DNA of 64,000 nt from CALNZV01 sp942491115 (GTDB lineage: Bacteria; Desulfobacterota; Desulfobacteria; Desulfobacterales; UBA5852), in assembly GCA_942491115.1 (NCBI GenBank), contig CALNZV010000012.1, positions 1 through 64,000 on the forward strand. The letters are read 5' to 3'. The position numbers were made by a program, and so were the translations under genes. The notes under the pieces are model-generated. The model did not search any database, was not told the origin of the DNA, and saw only the letters and a program-made list of their open reading frames with translations. Shown one piece after another: positions 8,619-17,665 of the stretch. How positions within the stretch are numbered: position 1 is the first letter of the stretch; the number at the start of each line of letters is the position of its first letter.

Positions 8619-10258
8619 AGCGGTTCTCGGACCTGTACCGGCGGCTGGACGATTCCAATCGCACCCGGGACAAAGTGGATGCCATGGCAGCTTACTTCAG
8701 TGAGGCGCCACCCGAAGACGCCATATGGGCGGTCAGCTTTCTCATGGGACGTCGACTGGGGCGGCTGGTCCCTACCCCCAAGCTCAGGGCCTGGGCCGCC
8801 GAAATGGCCGGGATTCCCCAGTGGCTGTTCGATGCCTCCTACCACGTGGTCGGGGATCTTGCCGAAACCATATCCCTGGTATTGCCTCCTCCCGCTTTCC
8901 GGCTTGACCTGCCCCTTCACGTTTGGGTGGAGAAGCGGCTGATGCCCCTGAAATTACTACCCGATGCCGATAGGGCCGACGCCATGAAAGGCCACTGGAA
9001 CGGCCTGGACCGCTGGCATCGATTCGTCCTGACAAAGCTTGTCACGGGTGCCTTCCGGGTGGGCGTATCGAGAAAGCTCCTGACCCGAGCCCTCGCGGCC
9101 GTCGGAGAGATGGATGTGGCGGTCGTCTCCCACCGGTTGATGGGGGATTGGGCGCCTACCGCGGAGACTTTCATAAGACTCTTGTCTCCGGACGCCGGTG
9201 ATGCCGACGCGAGCCGGCCCTATCCGTTTTTTCTGGCCTATCCCCTGGGCGGAACCCCCGACGAATGGGAAGCTGTCCAGCGGTTTCAGACGGAATGGAA
9301 ATGGGACGGCATCCGTGCCCAGGTGATCCGTCGTGAAGGAGCGGTGGCCATCTGGACCCGGGGGGAGGAGATGGTGACGGACCGGTATCCCGAGATCCAT
9401 ACCGCCGCCTGCGGACTTCCGGACGGTACCGTCCTGGACGGTGAGATCCTCCCATGGGCCTCTGGCAGGGTCATGGATTTCGGGGCCCTTCAACGGCGGA
9501 TTGGGCGAAAAACGGTGACCCGCCGTCTTCTCGACACGGTACCGGTTCTCCTGATGGCCTACGATCTCCTTGAAACCAACGGACAGGACATCCGCTCCGC
9601 ACCCCTCCGTGAGCGCCGCCCCCGGTTGGAGCGGCTGATCGGGGATCTGAATGCCGAGAGAATCAAGGTATCCCCCATCATCACGGCCGACAGCTGGGAG
9701 GCCCTGGACCGCATGAGACGACAGGCCCGGCAGATCGGGGTCGAAGGGGTCATGGTCAAGCGCCTGGACTCGGATTACGGGGATGGGCGCCGCCGAGGGA
9801 TGTGGTGGAAATGGAAAGTGGATCCCCTGACGGTCGATGCCGTTCTCCTTTATGCCCAGTCCGGTCATGGGAGGCGAGCCGGGCTCTTTACCGACTATAC
9901 CTTTGGGGTCTGGGACGGGGGAGAGCTGGTTCCTTTTGCCAAAGCCTACTCCGGTCTTGATGATGCAGAGATCCGGGCGGTGGATCGGTTTGTCCGCCGC
10001 CACACCCGTGAGCGCTTCGGGCCGGTGCGCTCTGTGGTGCCGGTCCAGGTCTTCGAAATCGCTTTCGAGGCGATTCGCCCCTCTACCAGGCACAAGTCCG
10101 GAGTGGCAGTTCGATTCCCCCGGATTCATCGATGGCGGACCGACAAACGTCCTGAGGACGCTGATACCCTGGACACCCTGAAAGCCCTGCTCACAGAGCC
10201 TCCATCGGGCAACGGACCAGACATGCCGGGGGGCGGGTCCCAGGAGAACAGCCATTGA
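8615..10258 (+). CDS. ATP-dependent DNA ligase (ligase-associated repair cassette)
   Basis: 547 residues. N-terminal half: an all-helical DNA-binding domain (starts MKRFSDLYRRLDDSNRTRDK; includes GVSRKLLTRALAA). Catalytic core: nucleotidyltransferase motif I K229-W-D-G (WKWDGIRAQ), motif III YDLLETNGQDIR, motif IV EGVMVKRLDSDYGDG and motif V WWKWKVDPLTVDAVLLYAQ. The C-terminal OB domain ends with EIAFEAIRPSTRHKSGVAVRFPR. This matches the bacterial LigC-like or cisplatin-damage-response ATP ligases, distinct from the NAD-dependent replicative LigA. ATGA overlaps join it to the exonuclease and the helicase. Confidence 0.95.
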   Translation: MKRFSDLYRRLDDSNRTRDKVDAMAAYFSEAPPEDAIWAVSFLMGRRLGRLVPTPKLRAWAAEMAGIPQWLFDASYHVVGDLAETISLVLPPPAFRLDLPLHVWVEKRLMPLKLLPDADRADAMKGHWNGLDRWHRFVLTKLVTGAFRVGVSRKLLTRALAAVGEMDVAVVSHRLMGDWAPTAETFIRLLSPDAGDADASRPYPFFLAYPLGGTPDEWEAVQRFQTEWKWDGIRAQVIRREGAVAIWTRGEEMVTDRYPEIHTAACGLPDGTVLDGEILPWASGRVMDFGALQRRIGRKTVTRRLLDTVPVLLMAYDLLETNGQDIRSAPLRERRPRLERLIGDLNAERIKVSPIITADSWEALDRMRRQARQIGVEGVMVKRLDSDYGDGRRRGMWWKWKVDPLTVDAVLLYAQSGHGRRAGLFTDYTFGVWDGGELVPFAKAYSGLDDAEIRAVDRFVRRHTRERFGPVRSVVPVQVFEIAFEAIRPSTRHKSGVAVRFPRIHRWRTDKRPEDADTLDTLKALLTEPPSGNGPDMPGGGSQENSH

Positions 10259-12750
10259 CCCGACAGCAGCCATCTCGGGTGATCCCCCCTCCCAGCCCCG
10301 GAGAGCGGCGGCTCCTGGAACTCTTTGCCGCCAGGGGATGGCAGCCCCTCCCTGTTCAGCGGGCCGCATGGGCGGCCTATGGGGCTCGGCAAAGCGGGCT
10401 TGTCTATGCCCCGACCGGCGTGGGAAAGACTTTGGCCGTATGGGGCGGTCCCCTCATCGACGCCGTGAACCGCGGGGATCCTTCCCCGACGCCTCCGGAT
10501 CTGCGGATGCTCTGGTTGACCCCCATGCGGGCCCTCGCATCGGACACTCGGGGTGCCCTTGAAGATCCTCTCAACGCCCTTGGATTGCCGTGGACGATCG
10601 GCGTCCGCACTGGAGATACACCGGAATCCGAACGACGCCGTCAGCGGCAACGGATGCCCACGGTCCTGGTCATCACCCCCGAGAGCCTGGCCCTGTTGAT
10701 GACCCACCCGGGCGGCCCCCGGCGGTTCTGCAGTCTGGAGACGGTGGTGGTGGACGAGTGGCACGAGTTGCTGGGTTCCAAACGGGGGGTGATGACAGAG
10801 CTGCTCTTGGCTCGACTCCGCGCAATTCAACCCTCAGTGCGGGTCTGGGGACTGTCGGCAACCCTCGGCAATGTGGATGCGGCCATGAGCGCCCTGCTGG
10901 GTCGACGCAACGATGCCGGCCGGTTGATTCGTGACACGTCCGATAGAGCGATCCGAATCGCATCGGTGATGCCGGACGTCATGGATCGCTTCCCCTGGGC
11001 CGGGCATCTCGGGCTCAAGCTCCTGGACGGGGTGCTCACTGCCATAGACGAATGTCGTAGCACCTTGGTGTTTACCAATACCCGGGCCCAGGCCGAACAA
11101 TGGTACCAGGCCATCGTGACCGCTCGACCCCAATGGGCACCCTGTATCGGTCTTCATCACGGTTCGATCTCCAAGGAGGCACGGATCGATGTGGAGGCGG
11201 GGCTTTCCGCCGGTCGGCTCAAGGCAGTGGTCTGCACGTCGAGCCTTGATTTGGGGGTGGACTTTTCGCCGGTTGACCAGGTCATCCAGGTTGGCAGCCC
11301 CAAGGGTATTGCCCGTTTTATGCAGCGGGCGGGCCGCAGCGGTCATCATCCAGGCGGGGAATCCCTCATTCGCTTCGTGCCCTCCCATGCCTTCGAACTG
11401 GTCGAAATCGCCGCCGTCAGAAAGGCCATCGAGGCGGATCGACTGGAGTCGAGACCACCCTTGACCGGGACATTGGATGTTTTAGCACAGCACATGGTGA
11501 CCCTGGCCTTGGGGGACGGATTCACGGCCTCTGGGCTGTTCGAGGAGATCCATGGTACCGCCGCCTTTCGGGCGCTCAGCCGAGAGGCGTTCGATTGGAC
11601 CCTCGGTGTCGTCACCGACGGGGGAGACGCCCTGGCCGCCTATCCCGACTATCGTCGCCTGGAGTGTGACGATGGATACTACCGGATGACGGACCGCCGG
11701 TTGTCCAGCCGCCATCGGATGAACATTGGAACCATATCGGACGATCCGGCGGTGCGGGTTCAATACCGAAACGGGCGGCCTCTGGGAACGGTGGAAGAAT
11801 CCTTTGCCGCGAAGCTGAAGCCGGGGGGACGGTTCGTTTTTTCCGGAAAGACCCTCCAGGTGGTCCGTTTCAGGGACGGGACCCTGTTCGTCAGGAAAGC
11901 ACGCACATCGGGAGGGGTCGTCCCCCGATGGCTGGGGGGTAGGATGCCGCTGTCGACCGATCTTGCCGAAGAGGTGAGGGCGGTTTTCGATGGGGTCGCC
12001 AGCGGCGGGGTCGAGGGGAGTGAATTGGCTGCTCTTTTTCCGGTTTTCGAGCTGCAATCCAGGTGGTCGGCACTTCCGGCCGCCCATGAACTGCTCGTGG
12101 AGGGTGTGAGTACCCGGGAAGGTCAGCACCTCTTTTTCTTCCCCTTCGAGGGACGGAGGGTTCACGAGGGATTGGCCGCGCTACTGGCCTATCGGTTCTG
12201 TCGAATTCGACCCATGACCGTCAGCTACGGCGTCAACGACTACGGCCTCGAACTGTTGTCCAACGAGAAGATTCCCATAGATCCGCCGGTGTTGTCGAGG
12301 ATACTCGAGGTGAAGGGACTGGATGGGGATCTGGTCGCCGCCGTCAACGCCGCCGAATTGGAAAAGCGTCATTTCCGGGAGATCGCCAGAATCGCAGGCC
12401 TGGTGGTCGGCCGCACGCCCGGCAGGAGCCGATCGGCCCACGAGTTGCAAGCCTCTGCCGGCCTGATCCACTCGGTTCTCAAACGCTATGACCCCGCCAA
12501 CCGTTTCCTGGCCCAGGCCCGCCGGGAGGTCATGGACCTTCAGCTCGAGCGGGAGCGGCTTGGCGCCTGCCTGATGCGCCTGGCGTTGTCGACGATGGTG
12601 ATTACCCGTCCGCCCCGGATCACTCCCCTGGCCTTCCCGATCATGGCCGACCGTCTCCGGGGGGCCGTCAGTTCGGAGACCCTGTCCGATCGACTGGAAC
12701 GCCTCTTGACGGACATGAATCGGACGGCGGACCTTGACGAGAAAGGGTAG
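10255..12750 (+). CDS. Lhr-like DExH helicase (ligase-associated)
   Basis: 831 residues, superfamily 2. Walker A is YAPTGVGKT (residues 51-59), motif Ib is LWLTPMRALA, Walker B is VVVDEWHELLG (DEWH box), motif III is VWGLSATLGN, and the second RecA domain has LVFTNTRAQAEQWY, VVCTSSLDLGVDFSPVDQVI and motif VI RFMQRAGRSGHHPG. The C-terminal winged-helix and DUF4145-like Lhr region follows. Bacterial Lhr-core proteins are 3'-5' DNA helicases. The start is a TTG at 10255, overlapping the ligase stop by 4 bp. Its role in damage repair is known for the cassette family and inferred here. Confidence 0.93.
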   Translation: MTRQQPSRVIPPPSPGERRLLELFAARGWQPLPVQRAAWAAYGARQSGLVYAPTGVGKTLAVWGGPLIDAVNRGDPSPTPPDLRMLWLTPMRALASDTRGALEDPLNALGLPWTIGVRTGDTPESERRRQRQRMPTVLVITPESLALLMTHPGGPRRFCSLETVVVDEWHELLGSKRGVMTELLLARLRAIQPSVRVWGLSATLGNVDAAMSALLGRRNDAGRLIRDTSDRAIRIASVMPDVMDRFPWAGHLGLKLLDGVLTAIDECRSTLVFTNTRAQAEQWYQAIVTARPQWAPCIGLHHGSISKEARIDVEAGLSAGRLKAVVCTSSLDLGVDFSPVDQVIQVGSPKGIARFMQRAGRSGHHPGGESLIRFVPSHAFELVEIAAVRKAIEADRLESRPPLTGTLDVLAQHMVTLALGDGFTASGLFEEIHGTAAFRALSREAFDWTLGVVTDGGDALAAYPDYRRLECDDGYYRMTDRRLSSRHRMNIGTISDDPAVRVQYRNGRPLGTVEESFAAKLKPGGRFVFSGKTLQVVRFRDGTLFVRKARTSGGVVPRWLGGRMPLSTDLAEEVRAVFDGVASGGVEGSELAALFPVFELQSRWSALPAAHELLVEGVSTREGQHLFFFPFEGRRVHEGLAALLAYRFCRIRPMTVSYGVNDYGLELLSNEKIPIDPPVLSRILEVKGLDGDLVAAVNAAELEKRHFREIARIAGLVVGRTPGRSRSAHELQASAGLIHSVLKRYDPANRFLAQARREVMDLQLERERLGACLMRLALSTMVITRPPRITPLAFPIMADRLRGAVSSETLSDRLERLLTDMNRTADLDEKG

Positions 12751-12759
12751 TGCAGAGGA

Positions 12760-13461
12760 ATGGCCGATCCCCCCATCAAATGGTCTTCCCTAAAGGGTAT
12801 ATATCCGATTCGGGTCGAGGGCCAGCGGCTTTATCTGATGCCTCAGAGGGCGGTGTTCTGGGAAGCGGAACGCCTGCTGGTGGTGGCCGATCTTCACCTT
12901 GGCAAGGGAGCGCTGTTTCGCTCCAGGGGAATTCCAATCCCCCAAGGTGCGACGGGTGACGATCTCGGCAGACTGAGTCTTCTGGCGACCCGCACATCGT
13001 CGGAACGTGTGGTGATATTAGGGGATCTCTTTCACGGAAGGGACGGACTCACCCGGAGTATCATGCATCACATGGACGATTGGCGGCGCCGTCACCGGAG
13101 CTTGGAGGTGACCGTCGTTGCCGGCAACCATGATCGGCGGTGTATCGACGCCCTCCGGCAGCTGGGATTGGGGCCGGTGGACGTCCTCGACGTGGGGCCG
13201 TTCCGGTTCAAGCATCAGAGCCGACCGGGGTCACGGCGGTTTTCGGTATCCGGCCACCACCATCCCGGTGTTCGGCTGCGGCTGGGACGTGCAGGGGGGC
13301 GGGGATCCTACCCCTGTTTTATGGTGGGATCCCGCCGGGCTGTCCTCCCCGCATTCGGATCCTTTACCGGATTGGGGGCCGTCCGCATCGGCCGGGATGA
13401 CCGTCTGTTCCTGACGGATGGGAACCAGGTCGTTTCACTGCCTCCCGGTACGCTGGGATAA
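12760..13461 (+). CDS. pdeM: Ligase-associated DNA damage-response phosphoesterase PdeM
   Basis: 233-residue calcineurin-like metallophosphoesterase. Metal motifs in order are VADLHLGKGALFRSRG, VILGDLFHGRDG, VVAGNHDRR and SGHHHPGVRLR, the complete di-metal centre. PdeM is the fourth member of the ligase-exonuclease-helicase cassette and is annotated as its endonuclease. It starts 9 bp after the helicase stop. It converges with the SDR gene, whose stop is 62 bp away. Confidence 0.9.
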   Translation: MADPPIKWSSLKGIYPIRVEGQRLYLMPQRAVFWEAERLLVVADLHLGKGALFRSRGIPIPQGATGDDLGRLSLLATRTSSERVVILGDLFHGRDGLTRSIMHHMDDWRRRHRSLEVTVVAGNHDRRCIDALRQLGLGPVDVLDVGPFRFKHQSRPGSRRFSVSGHHHPGVRLRLGRAGGRGSYPCFMVGSRRAVLPAFGSFTGLGAVRIGRDDRLFLTDGNQVVSLPPGTLG

Positions 13462-13523
13462 TTCGATGGCGATCATGGGGTTGCCCGGGTCGGCGTTATG
13501 ACCGATCCAAGGCCCATGGCAAG

Positions 13524-14315
13524 TCAGACGGGAGTACTGCCCATCAACGCCCCGGCAGGTCCGATAATGGCAGGGTCGTCGTATTCCAAAAACCGGCCGC
13601 TCCATTCCGAAGGTGCTGCCAGGGCCAGCCATGCCGCCGACCGAGCCGGCATCCATGGGGGCTCGAGACGCCCTTCTCTGTGGAGAGTATCGAAATAGGC
13701 CATTTTGTCGGCGGTCATGACCCCCGTCCCGTGGCTTCGGATATCGGCCTGCATCCCGGTGTCGACCACTCCCGGTCGAAGGGCGACAATGGTGACCTCC
13801 GGCTCTTCCTCCGCTGCAACGGCGGTCAGATGAGTCAATGCAGCCTTGGCGGCGCAATAGGCGCTCCAGCCTTCGATGGCCTTGGTGGCGGCGCCGCTGC
13901 TGATATTGACGATTCGGCCCGAAGTGAGACGAAGGAAAGGGATGGCTGCCCGCATGAGGGTGTAAGGTCCGATCAGGTTGACGGCGATGTTGTTCATCCA
14001 TTCGACGGGATCGGTATCGGCCATGCGGGCCAGGGGCTGAAGAATGCCGGCATTGTTGATCAGGCCGTTGATTCGGCCGTAGCTGTCCATCGCCGTTTCC
14101 ACGGCCCGTTCACAGTCGGCGGGTTCCGAAACGCTGCCGGCCACGGCAACCGCCTGGCCGCCGACGTCCCTAACCGATTTGGCGACCGCCTTCAGAGACT
14201 CCCGGTCTCTGGACAGAAGAATCAGGGCGACGCCTTGGCGGCCGAGCCATCCGGCGATGGCCGCACCGATTCCCCTGGATGCACCGGTAACGATGACGGA
14301 AGGGGATTCAGCCAT
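13524..14315 (-). CDS. Short-chain dehydrogenase/reductase
   Basis: 263 residues, classical SDR. The cofactor site is TGASRGIGAAI near the N-terminus, followed by NNAGI, catalytic serine in VNISSGAAT, and YCAAK (the YxxxK pair). RPGVVDTGM follows as usual. An Arg after the third position of the cofactor loop (SRD) suggests NADP(H), an inference. The substrate is unknown. It overlaps the upstream Nudix gene by 8 bp and is third in the leftward rubredoxin-Nudix-SDR operon. Confidence 0.88.
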   Translation of the reverse strand: MAESPSVIVTGASRGIGAAIAGWLGRQGVALILLSRDRESLKAVAKSVRDVGGQAVAVAGSVSEPADCERAVETAMDSYGRINGLINNAGILQPLARMADTDPVEWMNNIAVNLIGPYTLMRAAIPFLRLTSGRIVNISSGAATKAIEGWSAYCAAKAALTHLTAVAAEEEPEVTIVALRPGVVDTGMQADIRSHGTGVMTADKMAYFDTLHREGRLEPPWMPARSAAWLALAAPSEWSGRFLEYDDPAIIGPAGALMGSTPV

Positions 14316-14898
14316 TGGCCTGTTTGCCTGATTGGGGGTGCCCCGCGGGGGAGGTGCTCACCCGATGGCTTCGCTGAATGCTTCCGGTGTGGAGACGGAA
14401 CCGACCGTTGCGTCGATCGTCGAAGAAGCACTCGAGGGTTTTACGGATCACCGGAAATGCCAACCGATCCCAGGGGATGTTGGCCTCGTCGAAGAGGGCG
14501 GCCTCCAGGCTTTCGGCACCCGGGTCGGCTTGCTCGGAGCTCATGTCGACCCGCCACATCATATAGACCTGATGAACGAAAGTCAGGTCGAAAATGGCAA
14601 AAAGCTCCGGATGCCTGACATCGATTCCGGCTTCCTCCCGGGTTTCCCTCAAGGCTCCGGCCTCGACGGTTTCATGGTTTTCCAGAAAGCCCGCCGGAAG
14701 GGTCCACATGCCGTATCGGGGTTCGATGGCCCGGCGGCAAAGCAGGACCTTTCCCTGCCACTGGGGAATCGTTCCCACCACGATCCTGGGGTTCTGGTAA
14801 TGGATCTGGCCGCAGCTATCACACACATAGCGGAGACGGTCCTCTCCAGCGGGGATCCGCTGGTTGACGCGATCCCCGCAGTGGCTGCAGAAGTTCAT
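14308..14898 (-). CDS. Nudix hydrolase with N-terminal zinc ribbon
   Basis: 196 residues. It begins MNFCSHCGDRV with CSHC, then CDSC about 17 residues later (a zinc ribbon), followed by IHYQNPRIVVGTI and a perfect Nudix box, GFLENHETVEAGALRETREE then AGI. The layout resembles ADP-ribose or NADH-type pyrophosphatases of the YjaD-like group without the NudC SQPWPF motif. ATG at 14898 is chosen because it directly starts the ribbon; the longer frame upstream runs antisense through the rubredoxin gene. It starts 16 bp after the rubredoxin stop and overlaps the SDR start by 8 bp. Confidence 0.88.
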   Translation of the reverse strand: MNFCSHCGDRVNQRIPAGEDRLRYVCDSCGQIHYQNPRIVVGTIPQWQGKVLLCRRAIEPRYGMWTLPAGFLENHETVEAGALRETREEAGIDVRHPELFAIFDLTFVHQVYMMWRVDMSSEQADPGAESLEAALFDEANIPWDRLAFPVIRKTLECFFDDRRNGRFRLHTGSIQRSHRVSTSPAGHPQSGKQANG

Positions 14899-14914
14899 GG
14901 GCAAAATGACGGCC

Positions 14915-15073
14915 CTAATCCGTCTCTTCGAAGAATTCCTTCTCCGAATCGCACTTGGGGCAGAGCCATTCTTCGGGCAAGTTGTCGAAGGGCGTTCCCG
15001 GGTCCACCCAGTGCTCCGGATCTCCTTCGAGGGAATCATAGATGTATTCGCAAGGGCACTCGTGCTTGCTCAT
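14915..15073 (-). CDS. Rubredoxin with a shortened first metal knuckle
   Basis: 52 residues, typical rubredoxin length. The fold signature is clear: EYIYDSLEGDPEHWVDPGTP, FDNLPEEWLCPKC and a C-terminal FFEE. The second knuckle is the normal CPKC. The first is C6-P-C8 where nearly all rubredoxins have CxxCG, so one residue is missing and Gly is Glu. The codons (TGC CCT TGC GAA) show no sign of a frameshift. Small one-electron carriers of this kind serve rubrerythrins, oxygen reductases or hydroxylases. ATG at 15073 has AAGGAG upstream. It is first in the leftward operon with Nudix and SDR. Confidence 0.88.
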   Translation of the reverse strand: MSKHECPCEYIYDSLEGDPEHWVDPGTPFDNLPEEWLCPKCDSEKEFFEETD

Positions 15074-15210
15074 GGGGGGCTCCTTTTTGATCCGTGATCT
15101 TCTGTTACCACACCACCCGTGTGCGGGACAAGCCGTTGTCCTCCACCGCCAAAATAAGGCCGGCAGCCGGGAGGTCAATGTCTCCGTCCTTCGGAAGGAT
15201 GCGGATCCCG

Positions 15211-15239
15211 TGTTGTTTTTGCAACGGTTCTGGTATAAT
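15211..15239 (+). promoter_or_regulatory. Extended -10 promoter for the CooC-like/ABC operon
   Basis: TGGTATAAT at 15231-15239 is a perfect extended -10 element. Upstream, TGTTGT (15211-15216, 17-bp spacer) or TTGTTT (15213-15218, 15-bp spacer) could be a weak -35. Transcription would start near 15246, about 125 bp before the ATP-binding protein start, inside the divergent gap facing the rubredoxin operon. A housekeeping sigma-70 site is inferred. Confidence 0.55.
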
Positions 15240-15369
15240 TTCCAAAAGAATTCACGAGAACAGACCCATTCTATGGCTCTCGCCGCCCTTTCCCAGGTAT
15301 GGCCCGCCTGACCGGCCGCCGGGTATTCCGGAAGGGAGCGAGGTGGCGCGGACCTCTCGGGAGATCGAC

Positions 15370-16155
15370 ATGAAACTGCTCATCTGTGGGAAAGGGGGCA
15401 GCGGGAAGAGTACATTGTCCGTGCTGCTGTCCCGCGCATTCGCAGACCAGGGGGACTCGGTTCTGCTGATCGATGCCGATGAATCCAATTTGGGGCTGGG
15501 GCGCCTTGCCGGCCTCGATCATACCCAGACCCTTCTTGACTACCTCGGCGGAAAACAGGGGCTGAAGGCGAGGCAGGGGAGCGGTTTGCCCGGAGATGAC
15601 TGCACGCTTTTCTACCAGGCCCCTTTTGATCTGTCCGACATTCCCAATGGGTGCATCGCCAGTGCCGGAGGCGTCCGACTTCTGAAGATCGGAAAGATCC
15701 AGCGATTCGAAGAAGGCTGTGCCTGTCCCATGGGGGGCATGATGCGGCAACTGCTGACCCATATTCGGCTGGCCGACCGGGAGCGGATCGTGATCGATAC
15801 CGCTGCCGGCGTCGAGCATTTCGGTCGGGGTATCGAGCGACACTGTGATCGCATCATCGGTGTCATCGATCCTACCTTCGAGTCCTTTAAACTGGCCAAG
15901 GCCATGGACCGGTTGGCGGCCGATGCCGGCATCGAGATGGGATTCGTGCTCAACAAGGCTGATGAGCGGGCCAGGGAGGCCATGGCCGGGTTCATCGCCC
16001 CGGAGCGCATCATCGGCGACATCCCCATGAGCGACGCCCTGTATTCGGCAAGCCTCGAAGGAGCGCCCCTCGATCATCATATGAAAGCGGTGGATGACCT
16101 CCGTCGACGGTTGATCCGAGAGGCCCGGCCGGCCCCTGTCGAGTCCCGTCTATGA
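15370..16155 (+). CDS. CooC-like metal-insertion ATPase (MinD/SIMIBI family)
   Basis: 261 residues. The deviant P-loop is LLICGKGGSGKSTLSVLL at the N-terminus, followed by LLIDADESNLGLGRL (the Asp-rich motif) and DRIIGVIDPTFES and VLNKAD later. C117-A-C119-P matches the CxC motif that in CooC binds nickel between two subunits. CooC-type ATPases load nickel into carbon monoxide dehydrogenase or acetyl-CoA synthase, but no such enzyme is in the window, so the client is unknown. ATG at 15370 has GGGAG 8 bp upstream; the 92-codon in-frame extension lacks coding character and would cover the promoter. It overlaps the ABC gene by 4 bp. Confidence 0.85.
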   Translation: MKLLICGKGGSGKSTLSVLLSRAFADQGDSVLLIDADESNLGLGRLAGLDHTQTLLDYLGGKQGLKARQGSGLPGDDCTLFYQAPFDLSDIPNGCIASAGGVRLLKIGKIQRFEEGCACPMGGMMRQLLTHIRLADRERIVIDTAAGVEHFGRGIERHCDRIIGVIDPTFESFKLAKAMDRLAADAGIEMGFVLNKADERAREAMAGFIAPERIIGDIPMSDALYSASLEGAPLDHHMKAVDDLRRRLIREARPAPVESRL

Positions 16156-17636
16156 CCGTCTTTTGTTCATCCTTCCCATCGGTATCGCCCGATGCCGGTG
16201 CCGCCGGCGGCATCCCTTTTCGGGTGCAATTCGAAAACGCCGCCTTCCGGGTGGGGACCCGGCGAATTCTGCGGGGCACCTCATGGACCATCCGACCCGG
16301 TGAGCAATGGCTGATATGGGGGCCGAACGGTTCCGGTAAAACCACCCTTGCCGGCGCGGTGGCCGGGGATATTCCCGTTGTGGAGGGCTGTCGCCGTTTC
16401 GGCTATCCCCCCGGCGGAAAGCCTCTAGTAAGCCGGATCTCCTTTGACGAGCACACCCGGATGGTGGCCCGGGAGGACCTGATGGATCTTTCCCGGGATT
16501 TTGCGGGGACCTCGGAGGGGCAACTGACCCCGTTTGCGGTGATCGCCCAAGCCGCTTCGCCGGAATCCGCACCGGCGCTTCTTCACCAGGTGGGCATCGG
16601 TCGTTCGGCGTTCCAGCCGGTTCGCACCCTGTCTGCCGGTGAGATGCGAAAGCTGCTGGTGGCCAGGGCGCTTGCCCGTGAGCCGGGACTATTGATTCTC
16701 GACGAGCCTTTCGACAACCTGGATGATGCCTCGCGCCACCGGCTGGCCGGGACCATCGGGGACCTGATGGCCAAGGGCATCCAAATCCTGCTTGTTACCC
16801 ACCGCCGGGAGGAGATACTTCCGGGCATCACCCATGTGATAGCACTTGCCGGTGGAACGGTCGTCTATCAGGGCCCCCTGGACCGATGGCGACCCTCTTC
16901 CCCAGGACTATCTCCTGAGATGGGGGCTACCAACGCTTTCAGGAGGGCGGCGCAGCCCATGTGCTCAGGCACCGACGACCCGCTGCTTCACTTGGACGGC
17001 GTATCCGTTCGATTTGGACCCCGGACCGTGTTTGACGGGCTTCATTGGACCGTCCGCCGGGGGGAGAAATGGCTGGTATCGGGACCCAACGGGTCTGGCA
17101 AATCCACTCTGATCCGCCTTGTTAGCGGCGATCACCCTCAGGCCTACGCCAATCGGATACGGCTATTCGGCCGGACCCGGGGCAGCGGAGAGACGATCTG
17201 GGAGATCAAACAGCGTCTCGGACTGGTGTCGCCGGATCTTCAGGTTCGATACCGCCGTGGGATCCAGGCCATCGACGTGGTGGTGTCCGGGTTTTTCGAT
17301 TCCGTTGGCCTTTTTCGTCTGGCCTCGAGGCGGCAGCGAGGGGCAGCGGCTGGCTGGTTGGACCGACTGGGCATCGGTCATTTGTCAGACCGGCGCTTCA
17401 ACCGGCTTTCCCAGGGGGAACAGCGGATGGTCCTGATGGCCCGGGCGATGGTCAAAACCCCTGAGCTACTGGTCCTGGACGAGCCCTGCCAGGGGCTGGA
17501 CGGCGACAACCGGCGCCGGATCCTGGAGATCACGGACCGGATTGCCGACAGGAATGACACCAGCCTCATCTTCGTGACCCACCATCGGGACGAGCGGCCA
17601 AGGTGCATCACCCACGAACTGTCGCTGCCCCAGTGA
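16152..17636 (+). CDS. Double-ABC ATPase of the ModF type
   Basis: 494 residues with two full ABC ATPase domains and no membrane segments. Domain 1: WGPNGSGKTT, signature LSAGEMRK, Walker B LLILDEPFDNLD, H-loop VTHRRE. Domain 2: SGPNGSGKST, LSQGEQRM, LLVLDEPCQGLD, VTHHRDE. This layout matches ModF/PhrA-like cytoplasmic proteins linked loosely to molybdate transport. No permease or periplasmic binding protein lies nearby. It is translationally coupled by ATGA to the CooC-like gene, which suggests a shared metal-cofactor role (inference). Confidence 0.82.
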   Translation: MTVFCSSFPSVSPDAGAAGGIPFRVQFENAAFRVGTRRILRGTSWTIRPGEQWLIWGPNGSGKTTLAGAVAGDIPVVEGCRRFGYPPGGKPLVSRISFDEHTRMVAREDLMDLSRDFAGTSEGQLTPFAVIAQAASPESAPALLHQVGIGRSAFQPVRTLSAGEMRKLLVARALAREPGLLILDEPFDNLDDASRHRLAGTIGDLMAKGIQILLVTHRREEILPGITHVIALAGGTVVYQGPLDRWRPSSPGLSPEMGATNAFRRAAQPMCSGTDDPLLHLDGVSVRFGPRTVFDGLHWTVRRGEKWLVSGPNGSGKSTLIRLVSGDHPQAYANRIRLFGRTRGSGETIWEIKQRLGLVSPDLQVRYRRGIQAIDVVVSGFFDSVGLFRLASRRQRGAAAGWLDRLGIGHLSDRRFNRLSQGEQRMVLMARAMVKTPELLVLDEPCQGLDGDNRRRILEITDRIADRNDTSLIFVTHHRDERPRCITHELSLPQ

Positions 17637-17665
17637 AACATCGGGCATGAGCCCATCCAAGGCGT

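Noticed and set aside
8957..10369. A 470-codon minus-strand frame opposite the DNA ligase
   Set aside because: The ligase has all its catalytic motifs on the plus strand; the opposite frame is compositionally forced.
15094..15369. A 92-codon N-terminal extension of the CooC-like protein
   Set aside because: It crosses the extended -10 promoter, lacks conserved features, and the family begins at the P-loop start at 15370.
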